Positions 46,101 to 51,380 of a DNA stretch of 51,380 nt are shown here, piece after piece. Both the position numbers and the translations under genes were made by a program. The stretch is from Planctomycetota bacterium (GTDB lineage: Bacteria; Planctomycetota; PLA2; JAEUHO01). The DNA is taken from assembly GCA_030066775.1 (NCBI GenBank), contig JASJAY010000009.1:1-51380 (forward strand), read 5' to 3'. Every line of letters begins with the position of its first letter. Position 1 is the first letter of the stretch. The notes beneath the pieces were generated by a model. It had not been told where the DNA came from and did no database searches. It saw only the letters and a list, made by a program, of their open reading frames with translations.

Positions 46101-46782
46101 ACGAGTCCTCGGCCTTGCGGCCCAAGACCTTGGCGAAGCCCCAGTCCATGAGCTGCACCTCGCCGAAGGCGCCGACCATCACGTTGGCGGGCTTCAGGTC
46201 GCGGTGCACGACGCCGCGTGCGTGGGCGTAGGCCATCGTCTGGCAGATCTGCTCGAAGATGCCGAAGAAGCGGCGTCGGTCGTCGTCCGGCGAACGGCGT
46301 GCGGCGAGCAGCGCCGCGAGCGTCTTGCCCTTGACGAGCTTCATGGTGAAGAAGGGCCGGCCGTCGTCCTGCAGCCCCATGCCGTAGACGGGGACGACGC
46401 CGGGATGCTGCAGCTGCCCGGCGACCTGTGCTTCCTCCACGAAGCGCTCGACCACGTGCGGCTTGGCCGCCATCTCGGGCCTGAGCACCTTCATGGCCAC
46501 GTCGCGGCCCAGGTCCCGGTCGCGGCTCTTGAAGATGATGCCGACGCCGCCGCGGCCGATCTCCCCGACCACCTGGTAGCGGCTGTCGTCCTTGGCCGCC
46601 TCGTCGCTCGAGCGGCTGTGCATCCGCAGCACGGGCGACTCCTCGCCCGGCGCGTCGCGCAGCAGGACCCGCGGCTTCACGCCCGCGCTCTTCTGCATCA
46701 CCTCGAGCACGCTCTCGCCCGGCGCGCGCAGCGGGGTCTCGTGCGTCTCGTCGTGCTCAGCGTCCGGCCGGTCGTCCGCCAT
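43123..46782 (-). CDS. Ser/Thr protein kinase with transmembrane helix and TPR region, copy 2
   Basis: A 1219-residue paralog of the next kinase with the same layout. ATG 46782 starts an acidic N-terminus (MADDRPDAEHDETHETP). Kinase domain ~75-350: GEIGRGGVGIIFKSRDRDLG, VAMKVLRPEM, VVHRDLKPANVMV near 190, MDWGFAKVL near 214, GTPAYMPPEQAMG. A coiled segment rich in Ala/Glu/Arg (LLEERAKAEREQAREAQRS) leads to one helix (LVLAALIIVGLLVGSGAWF, ~417-437), then ~780 residues of TPR-like repeats (AEEALRSAYAAKAEGVNALP, LDEAQQAVDAFLKQRDDVG). The two kinases share near-identical motifs around the active site, so the pair arose by tandem duplication. The 327-bp gap upstream is the likely promoter region. 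Confidence 0.92.
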   Translation of the reverse strand: MADDRPDAEHDETHETPLRAPGESVLEVMQKSAGVKPRVLLRDAPGEESPVLRMHSRSSDEAAKDDSRYQVVGEIGRGGVGIIFKSRDRDLGRDVAMKVLRPEMAAKPHVVERFVEEAQVAGQLQHPGVVPVYGMGLQDDGRPFFTMKLVKGKTLAALLAARRSPDDDRRRFFGIFEQICQTMAYAHARGVVHRDLKPANVMVGAFGEVQLMDWGFAKVLGRKAEDSSEISEDSLFEVIDTVRSGSEGSQSIAGAVMGTPAYMPPEQAMGRIDALDERADVFALGSILCEILTGTPAYTGESTEQLVQAARGQLEDALTRIEEAPVAAELKSIVTACLAPAPAARPRDAGFVAREFTDHLASVQARAQEAELGAARAKAEAEAQRQALLEERAKAEREQAREAQRSREAAWAARSRKRALVLAALIIVGLLVGSGAWFGIEKGRVERARDATQRIHAALLDASQLRARGSWDGALEAVAMARQLAAQHVDDRDLTDRIERLGAQIVSARDESAAAAERKERNDAMVERLREIGGWVARQSEFAPRGDDPIGVERQYAEAFREFGLDVADAGDKLNVARIRESGIRDELTSALDDWVWVRRVGCEMEPAKWQPLLDVANLADNDPFRARLRAAIHATSGRELRRLADEADLSALAARTIAMLGRALIEANDFGAAMRLLREGRRLHPAHVGISHFLAYVLTARNPRVLAGRKPTKAELTEALRCRSSIAALRPDADESWMQLGNVLLFLERYEEGRDAFWRAVSLDPGNPVNHVGVGMSHTLGDTEAPLLARAYEREVRRLDVPPRLDAFELGLGLGHLQRFRFREAVPYLESALARGSVEDPMTTSMLAAAYLGMGRTEEALRSAYAAKAEGVNALPIVVIIARDQAYRLRDPHAAIETLDEALGPYGRGVFARMRALLLRETKQYQRALDLLEPRVRAGNEPPSALVEVGSLKAHLGDIEGAHAAWDAAADASRGIPNMYWTTLAITAWELAAHDVEKARDPGRALLQAELAHKKLPESWVVTMGLAAALRANGRLDEAQQAVDAFLKQRDDVGTWIDAGRVWAALDEPGLARRAFEEAVLRFPKNAIVLNAAAFAGVIGPENDPVLPVKRAVELARQAVALAGKSWAIRNTLAHALLRDGQYAEAAKQIEIAMSLRETLHASDAFVRGMAAWHLGDKDAARTWRDRGLLALIALNNMASVRETLAARDEALALIEDE

Positions 46783-46824
46783 CGGCCCACAAGGTACGGA
46801 GGCCGAGGGCCGAGCGCGGCCCCC

Positions 46825-46851
46825 CGTCGCCCTGAATTGAGGTGGGCGACG
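46825..46851 (-). promoter_or_regulatory. Hairpin in the kinase 5' leader
   Basis: CGTCGCCC (46825-46832) and GGGCGACG (46844-46851) form a perfect 8-bp stem with an 11-base AT-richer loop (TGAATTGAGGT). It lies 43 bases upstream of the kinase ATG at 46782, so it may be an operator or a leader RNA structure. No T-run follows in the leftward direction, so a terminator is unlikely. Confidence 0.4.
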
Positions 46852-47071
46852 ACAGATGTCCCCCTCTGCCGCCGCCCGGCGGACCGTCAGCGGTGCATCC
46901 CACGCTTGGGGCAGGTAGTTACCTTCGCGCGGAGACTGCGTGCATCGGGCCCACTACGTCTACGTGCGAGCGTCGTGCCGGTCGGCGCCCGAATTCCCCC
47001 GTGTCCAACCCCCCTGGGAATCGCCAGTTCCGTTCGATCCCCTCGGGGCGGCCGCTTGGAAAGGTGTAAAG

Positions 47072-47087
47072 CGTGCGGGTTCGCACG
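47072..47087 (-). terminator. Possible terminator after nitroreductase gene
   Basis: CGTGCG (47072-47077) and CGCACG (47082-47087) form a perfect 6-bp stem with a GGTT loop, 23 bases after the leftward stop at 47110. Leftward, the sequence continues CTTTACACCTTT, which is T-rich but broken. It is a weak intrinsic-terminator candidate. Confidence 0.35.
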
Positions 47088-47109
47088 TGAGGTTGCGTAC
47101 GCCCGGGCC

Positions 47110-47715
47110 TTACGCGAGGAGGCCCGGCGGCGTGCCCCACGCCTCGCCCACGAGCAGCTCGCCGAGGGGGCGCCGCCCACGAGGACCCTCGTCCCGGGAA
47201 CGCGTCTTCTCATCCAGCGCCTCGCCGCTGCCGGGGCGGCCCACGGCCGTCACGGCCATCGGCTCGAAGCCCTCGGGAATCGCGAAGCGCTCGCGCGCGG
47301 CCGCGGGGTCGAAGCCCGCCATCTGGTGCGCGACGAGGCCCATGCTCGCGGCCTGCAGCACGAGCGTCGTGGTGGCCTGGCCGACGTCGTAGCCCGCGTG
47401 GCGGTTGGGCTTGTCGTTGCGGGTGAACGTCTGCCTCGCGACGCCGAGGCAGAGCAGCGGCGCATGCTGTGCCCAGGCCTGGTTGGCGGGCACGAGCGTG
47501 TCGAGGACGCCCTGCCACACCCCGTCGTCGTGGCCCTTCGCGCCCACGACGTATCGCCAGGGCTGCTCGTTGAAGCACGAGGCGGCCCAGCGCGCGGCCT
47601 CGAAGAGCGAGAGCACCGTCTCGCGCGACAGCGGCTCGGGATCGAAGGCGACCGGGCTCCAGCGGTTCTGGATCAGCGGCAGGATGGGGTGGTCGACGGA
47701 GGCGGGCTTGTCCAC
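47110..47715 (-). CDS. Nitroreductase-family protein (FMN-dependent)
   Basis: A 201-residue enzyme of the nitroreductase superfamily, which uses FMN and NAD(P)H. The N-terminal FMN-contact motif is NRWSPVAFDPEPLSRE; WAASCFNEQPWRYVV is the second flavin segment; ASMGLVAHQMAGFDP and a C-terminal GRPGSGEALDEKTRSRD complete the fold. The usual RRS-x-R start is NRWSPVAF here, as in a known subgroup. It starts at GTG 47715, 25 bp after the PhnE-like gene, in the same direction, so it may be cotranscribed with the transporter. The substrate is unknown. Confidence 0.9.
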   Translation of the reverse strand: MDKPASVDHPILPLIQNRWSPVAFDPEPLSRETVLSLFEAARWAASCFNEQPWRYVVGAKGHDDGVWQGVLDTLVPANQAWAQHAPLLCLGVARQTFTRNDKPNRHAGYDVGQATTTLVLQAASMGLVAHQMAGFDPAAARERFAIPEGFEPMAVTAVGRPGSGEALDEKTRSRDEGPRGRRPLGELLVGEAWGTPPGLLA

Positions 47716-47740
47716 GGAAAGGGCTCCAGGGTCAGACGAG

Positions 47741-49027
47741 TCAGACCAGTCGCTCGCGGGCCTTGGACGAGATGATGTCCATCAGCCACACGACGATCGT
47801 GATGAAGACGATGATGGTGCCCACCTTGGGCCAGGCGCCCAGCTGGGTGAACGGCAGCAGCATGTCGCCGATGCCGCCGCCGCCGACGAAGCCGAGGATC
47901 GTCGCCATGCGCACGTTGATGTCCCAGCGGTACACGGTGAACGAAAGGAAGGGCGGGATCACCTGCGGCACCATGCCGTAGCGAATGACGTGGAGCGGCG
48001 ACGCGCCGGTGGCCTTGAGCGCCTCGACGGGACCGGGGTCGATCGACTCGATGGCCTCGCTGTAGAGCTTCGCGAGCGCGGCCACGCTGTGCACGAAGAG
48101 CGCAAGCATGCCGGAGAACGGACCCGACGTGACCCAGAGCACGAAGATGATCGCCCAGATGATCGGCTCGACGGAGCGCGTGAGGTTCATCAGGAAGCGC
48201 GCCACGAAGTAGACGAGGCCGCCGAGCAGGCTGCCCTGCATGACGTTGCGCGCGCCGAGGAAGCTGAACGCGAAGGCCACGGGCAGCGCGAGAGACGAGG
48301 CCAGCAGGGCGATGAAGACCGTCTCGACGACCTTGTCGATGACGCTCTCGGTGATCGACCAGTCCGGCGAGGTGAGCTGCCCGAGCATCGGCCGCGCGCG
48401 TTCCCAGCCGCTGATCAGCTCGCCCAGCTTCACCTGCGTGAGGAGGTAGGCGACGCTGAACGTGAGCAGCAGCAGCAGGATCACGATCCAGCTGTTGGGC
48501 CGGCGGTGCCACGGCCCGGGCACCTTCGTCTGGGGCACCGGCCGCAGCGTCGGGCGCACGCCGGCGATCCGCTCGCCGAGCGAGCGCCCCTGGGCGTCGA
48601 GGAAGCGCGCGGCCACGAATCCCACCGCGACCAGCAGCGAAGGCAGGACGCCACGCCAGGTGGTGCCGATCAACACCGCCGGGAGGAGCACGAGCACCAC
48701 CTGCAGGGCGCCGACGACGGCGGCGAGCAGCCGCTGATCCGCCGCAGCGGGGACGGACTCGTCGCCATGCTGTACGAGGCGGTCGCGGTACCCGCGCTGG
48801 CCCAGGGACGGCGTCAACGCGCGCCACAGCAGCGCGAGCACCGGCGCGGCGGCGAGCAGCCACGGCCAGCGTGCGAGGTACGCCGTGTCGGCGCCGGCGC
48901 GGGTCACGAGCAGCTGCATGCACCACGCGGCGTAGGCAATGAGCACCGCGTCCAACATCACGGAGCCGAAGCGCGCGCGCGCGAGACGCCAGCGTTCGTC
49001 CATCGGGAGGGCGGCGGGGGCGGTCAT
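47741..49027 (-). CDS. phnE: PhnE-type ABC transporter permease with RDD-like N-terminal extension
   Basis: A 428-residue permease; ordinary PhnE is about 260. The C-terminal ~250 residues are PhnE: VVETVFIALLASSLALPVAF, the EAA loop EALKATGASPLHVIRYGM followed by VPQVIPP, and ILGFVGGGGIGDMLLPF. The first ~170 residues are extra and have about three helices. They begin ARARFGSVMLDAVLIAYAAW and end RSLGERIAGVRPTLRP, which fits the RDD-domain pattern (conserved Arg and Asp in the first helix, a G-x-x-x-G-R end). The ATG overlaps the phnC stop as ATGA. It would pass phosphonate, phosphite or phosphate across the inner membrane with PhnC and PhnD. Confidence 0.9.
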   Translation of the reverse strand: MTAPAALPMDERWRLARARFGSVMLDAVLIAYAAWCMQLLVTRAGADTAYLARWPWLLAAAPVLALLWRALTPSLGQRGYRDRLVQHGDESVPAAADQRLLAAVVGALQVVLVLLPAVLIGTTWRGVLPSLLVAVGFVAARFLDAQGRSLGERIAGVRPTLRPVPQTKVPGPWHRRPNSWIVILLLLLTFSVAYLLTQVKLGELISGWERARPMLGQLTSPDWSITESVIDKVVETVFIALLASSLALPVAFAFSFLGARNVMQGSLLGGLVYFVARFLMNLTRSVEPIIWAIIFVLWVTSGPFSGMLALFVHSVAALAKLYSEAIESIDPGPVEALKATGASPLHVIRYGMVPQVIPPFLSFTVYRWDINVRMATILGFVGGGGIGDMLLPFTQLGAWPKVGTIIVFITIVVWLMDIISSKARERLV

Positions 49028-49800
49028 CGGATCTCGACCTCCGCCGCGTCTTCGCCGTAGATCTCCTGGAACTTCTGGTCGGTGATCTCGTGCGGCGTGC
49101 CCTCGAAGACCTTGGCGCCGCCCTTGAGCGCCACGACCTGGTTGCCGTACTCACGCGCGAGCGAGAGGAAGTGCAGGTTGGCGATGAGGGTGATGTCCTG
49201 CTCTTCCTGCAGCTTCTTCAGGTAGTCCATCACCGAGTGGGACGTGGCCGGGTCGAGGGACGCGACGGGCTCGTCGGCGAGGATCACGCGCGGGTGCTGC
49301 ATCAACGCGCGCGCGATGGCGACGCGCTGCTGCTGGCCGCCGGACAACGCGTCCACCCGGCGCGGCGCGAGGTCGGCGAGCCCCACGAGGTCGAGGAAGT
49401 GCAGCGCTTCCTCCTTGTCCTGCTTGCGCCAGAGGCCGAGCAGGCCGGGCAGCGTTCCGTAGCGCCGGAGCGCGCCGGTCATCACGTTGGTGAGCACGCT
49501 GGCGCGGTTCACGAGGTTGAACTTCTGGAAGATCATCGCCATCCGGCTGCGCACGTACCGCAGCTCGGCGCCCTCGACGTCCGTGATCTCCTCGCCTTCG
49601 AGCTCGACGCTGCCGGACGTCGGCTCGATCAGCCGGTTGAGGCAGCGGATGAAGGTCGACTTGCCCGCACCCGACAAGCCGATGCAGACGATGAAGCTCC
49701 CTTTGGGCACATCGAGGTCGATGCCTTTGAGCGCCTCGTAGCCGTTGGGATAGACCTTCCGTAGGCCGCGGATCTTGAGCATGGGGACGTCGACGGCCAT
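49024..49800 (-). CDS. phnC: PhnC-type ABC transporter ATP-binding protein
   Basis: A 258-residue ATPase that powers uptake through the PhnE permease. Motifs: Walker [11 protein letters not shown]-loop [17 protein letters not shown], signature [15 protein letters not shown], Walker [13 protein letters not shown], and the PhnC-like switch [18 protein letters not shown]. The N-terminus [18 protein letters not shown] and the region [20 protein letters not shown] are typical of PhnC. ATG 49800 shares its A with the phnD stop (TGATG). Its stop overlaps the phnE start by four bases. All three transporter parts are thus tightly coupled. Confidence 0.94.
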   Translation of the reverse strand: MAVDVPMLKIRGLRKVYPNGYEALKGIDLDVPKGSFIVCIGLSGAGKSTFIRCLNRLIEPTSGSVELEGEEITDVEGAELRYVRSRMAMIFQKFNLVNRASVLTNVMTGALRRYGTLPGLLGLWRKQDKEEALHFLDLVGLADLAPRRVDALSGGQQQRVAIARALMQHPRVILADEPVASLDPATSHSVMDYLKKLQEEQDITLIANLHFLSLAREYGNQVVALKGGAKVFEGTPHEITDQKFQEIYGEDAAEVEIR

Positions 49801-50933
49801 CAGCGCTTCCCCTGGAAGTCGATCAGGCCCTCGGGATCGCGCGCGAAGGCGCGCTCGATCGTCTCGAAGAGGATGGCGTAGTCGTCATTCGTCGCGGGGA
49901 TGTAGCCGACGACGCTGCCGACGGACTCGAGCTCGCGCCGGCCTTCCTCCGTGCGCGCCTTCGTGGCGACGAAGAGGCTGATCGCGCGGGCGAGCACGCG
50001 CTTCACCTCGGCCGGCAGCGCGCGCCGCACGACGACGGGCTCGTTCGGGATCCACGACGTGTAGCCGAGGATGCGCGTGCGCTCGAACACGTCCGGGATC
50101 TGGCCCTTCGCCATGATCCGCGCGTCGTTCTCGGGGTTGTCGGGATTGGGCGGCGACCACCATATGCAGCCGACGTCCGCCGTGCCCTGGATCACGGAGC
50201 TCACGATGATCGGGTAGCCCTCGACGCGCAGCACCTTGGGCACGATCCCCATCTCGTTGAACAGCGCGTTCGGCAGGATCGAGCTGGCGCCGGATGTCGG
50301 GTTGCCCATCGCCGCCGTGAAGCCGTCCTTCAGGTCGGCGATCGTCTGGAGCGGCGAGTCCTTCAGGACGAGCAGCGCGCCGCGGTACGCGAGGTCGCCG
50401 CCCGGATAGTCGGGATGGCCCTGGCGCACGGCCGAGAGGATCGCGTCGACCTCGTCGTTCTCGCGCGTGTTGTTCTCGGTCTGGTACCACGCGCGCGCGT
50501 AGCTGGCGGCCGTCAGGAACGCCACGTCGCACTGGCCGTAGACGATCTCCTGCACGACGAGCCCGTAGTGGCGCAGGATCGCGCCCTCGACCACGTACCC
50601 CGTGCGCTTGCGCAGGAAGTCGAGCATGCCGTCGATCGCGACCATCGCCTGGCCGGCGTCGCCCGACGGCACGAAGCGCAGGCGGATCGGCGCGTCGGGG
50701 CTGCCCGGGCCGGACGTGGGCTCCAGGGGGATGCCGTCCGCGCCGAGACGGCGGCCGGTCAGCGGATCCTTCGCGAGCGTCGCCTGGACGTTGCCGCGTT
50801 CGCCCGTGCCCTCGACGTCGCCTGCGTCCGATGGATGCGCGAGCGCGACCGCGACGATCCCGGCCAGCACGCCCAGCAGCAGCACCAGCGAGAGCGCGGC
50901 GGGAATCGGGGCGGAGGGGCGTTCGTCCGGCAC
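49800..50933 (-). CDS. phnD: PhnD-type phosphonate/phosphite/phosphate-binding protein
   Basis: A 377-residue binding protein with an N-terminal helix (LSLVLLLGVLAGIVAVALA) that could be a signal or an anchor; no lipobox Cys is seen. The mature domain starts near residue 80 with IRLRFVPSGDAGQAMVAIDG, then LRKRTGYVVEGAILRHYG, QCDVAFLTAASYARAWY, SGASSILPNALFNEMGI and VIQGTADVGCIWWSPPNPDN, the order seen in PhnD/PtxB proteins. The linker after the helix (EGTGERGNVQATLAKDPLTG) is longer than usual. No C-P lyase or phosphonatase gene is visible, so the ligand could be phosphonate, phosphite or phosphate. Confidence 0.92.
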   Translation of the reverse strand: MPDERPSAPIPAALSLVLLLGVLAGIVAVALAHPSDAGDVEGTGERGNVQATLAKDPLTGRRLGADGIPLEPTSGPGSPDAPIRLRFVPSGDAGQAMVAIDGMLDFLRKRTGYVVEGAILRHYGLVVQEIVYGQCDVAFLTAASYARAWYQTENNTRENDEVDAILSAVRQGHPDYPGGDLAYRGALLVLKDSPLQTIADLKDGFTAAMGNPTSGASSILPNALFNEMGIVPKVLRVEGYPIIVSSVIQGTADVGCIWWSPPNPDNPENDARIMAKGQIPDVFERTRILGYTSWIPNEPVVVRRALPAEVKRVLARAISLFVATKARTEEGRRELESVGSVVGYIPATNDDYAILFETIERAFARDPEGLIDFQGKR

Positions 50934-50967
50934 GGGGGGCGGATCAGAACATGTCGCCCCAGGCGAA

Positions 50968-51291
50968 TCAACCGCCCCCGACGACCGCGCGATAGACGAA
51001 GCTGAGCACGATCGTGATGCCGTTGAGCCCGAACGACAGCCACACCGCCTTGCGCAGGCTGAAGCCCGTGACGACGCGGTAGCCGACGACCTCGGCCGCG
51101 ATCACGACCAGCTCGACGAACAGGAACGGCGCCGCCACGGTGGCGACCGCGATCGTGGCCAAGGGGTGCGTGGTCAGGTTGATCAGCGGGACGTCGATGC
51201 GCAGCCGGCGACGGTCGCGGGGGAGCACGAGACACGCAACGACCGTCTCCACGAGGATGGTCAGGACCAGGGTGATGAGGGCGGTGATCAC
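50968..51291 (-). CDS. Small membrane protein, hypothetical
   Basis: A 107-residue protein. GTG 51291 has GGAG five bases upstream and overlaps the preceding gene's TGA (GTGA). Three hydrophobic segments are seen: ITALITLVLTILVETVVACL, ATIAVATVAAPFLFVELVVI and LNGITIVLSFVYRAVVGGG. The loop LPRDRRRLRIDVPLINLTTH is basic and polar. It lies 34 bp before phnD. I do not recognise the family. Confidence 0.7.
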   Translation of the reverse strand: MITALITLVLTILVETVVACLVLPRDRRRLRIDVPLINLTTHPLATIAVATVAAPFLFVELVVIAAEVVGYRVVTGFSLRKAVWLSFGLNGITIVLSFVYRAVVGGG

Positions 51292-51380
51292 ACCGGCTCC
51301 GCTCGAAGCACCCGCGCGCCGCCGAGCGCGAGCAGCAGGATCGGCACCTCGAGCCACGCGTGGAACGCGGCGAACACGCC
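51288..51380 (-). CDS. C-terminal end of an unidentified membrane protein (partial)
   Basis: The last 30 codons of a frame that runs off the right edge, reading AAFHAWLEVPILLLALGGAR and ending LRAEPV before TGA at 51288-51290. It has one hydrophobic helix. The stop overlaps the start of the 107-residue protein by four bases, so both are likely part of the phnD-containing transcript. Too little is present to identify it. Confidence 0.5.
   Translation of the reverse strand, partial: GVFAAFHAWLEVPILLLALGGARVLRAEPV

Larger units (their letters stand above)
46783..47109. other. Intergenic region upstream of the kinase pair
   Basis: This 327-bp stretch is the only gap over 300 bp. No convincing gene is seen in any frame. 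It holds an 8-bp stem near the kinase start (46825-46851), a short inverted repeat AGGTA-GT-TACCT at 46913-46924, and a hairpin at 47072-47087 near the nitroreductase stop. It probably carries the end of the nitroreductase transcript and the kinase promoter. Confidence 0.5.

Noticed and set aside
39977..46782. Kinases with DWG in place of DFG taken as pseudokinases
   Set aside because: The metal-binding Asp is kept, the catalytic HRDLKPAN and Lys are intact, and DWG is common in kinases of Planctomycetota.
46783..47109. tRNA or small RNA gene in the 327-bp gap
   Set aside because: The GGTTCGCA-like string at 47078-47085 belongs to a simple 6-bp hairpin; no acceptor, D or anticodon arm can be drawn around it.
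42778..47775. A long rightward open frame opposite the kinase and nitroreductase genes
   Set aside because: The composition is Arg/Ala/His-rich with no motif, while the opposite strand encodes clear kinase and nitroreductase domains.

Overview
This is a GC-rich window of about 51 kb, packed with roughly 39 protein-coding genes. Most genes abut or overlap by 1-16 bases (the largest overlap is 68 bases), and only one gap exceeds 300 bp. I see no tRNA or rRNA gene, CRISPR array, transposase, integrase or phage gene, so it reads as ordinary chromosome. The best taxonomic guess is Planctomycetota or a similar deep-branching, GC-rich Gram-negative lineage. The grounds are two giant Ser/Thr kinases with TPR regions and DWG in place of DFG, an ECF sigma factor with a bespoke membrane partner, a lipoprotein subtilase, a tandem family of membrane-anchored Ig-like proteins, and many genes without a clear Shine-Dalgarno site. 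This is inference; no marker gene such as 16S is present.

Layout, left to right. 1-5.4 kb: a MoeA-type molybdopterin protein fused to a PBP-like domain (cut by the window edge), a divergent S8 protease lipoprotein, and a convergent MFS exporter. 5.4-8.0 kb: a rightward run of PduO-type cobalamin adenosyltransferase, YgfZ, a small BON-like protein and an SDR. 8.0-12.7 kb: a leftward group of HEAT-repeat protein, degenerate HD-GYP protein, YceI protein and a membrane protein. 12.8-13.9 kb: a Rieske oxygenase. 13.9-18.4 kb: a leftward overlapping set of an HNH-RuvB fusion, an ECF sigma factor, and a single-pass protein with ExbD-like modules. 18.6-21.0 kb: a membrane protein and the ABC-F factor EttA. 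21.1-28.8 kb: a small membrane protein followed by four tandem paralogous membrane-anchored proteins. 28.7-31.3 kb: two unusual medium-chain dehydrogenases and a membrane protein. 31.4-35.6 kb: genes resembling acyl-CoA metabolism (MDR reductase, crotonase, 3-hydroxyacyl-CoA dehydrogenase) with an SGNH hydrolase on the other strand. 35.6-46.8 kb: two paralogous TPR kinases upstream of a molybdopterin oxidoreductase and its fused FeS-NrfD subunit. 47.1-51.4 kb: a nitroreductase and a PhnD-PhnC-PhnE ABC transporter led by small membrane proteins.

The strongest candidates for something undescribed are: the HNH-RuvB fusion joined by overlap to a sigma/partner pair; the four-gene tandem family; the shared N-terminal module in the HEAT and HD-GYP proteins; the FeS-NrfD fusion complex without visible Tat signals, lying behind two kinases; the dehydrogenase pair with complementary loss of zinc ligands; and the RDD-like extension on PhnE. 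All family calls come from reading motifs by eye; no database search was run.
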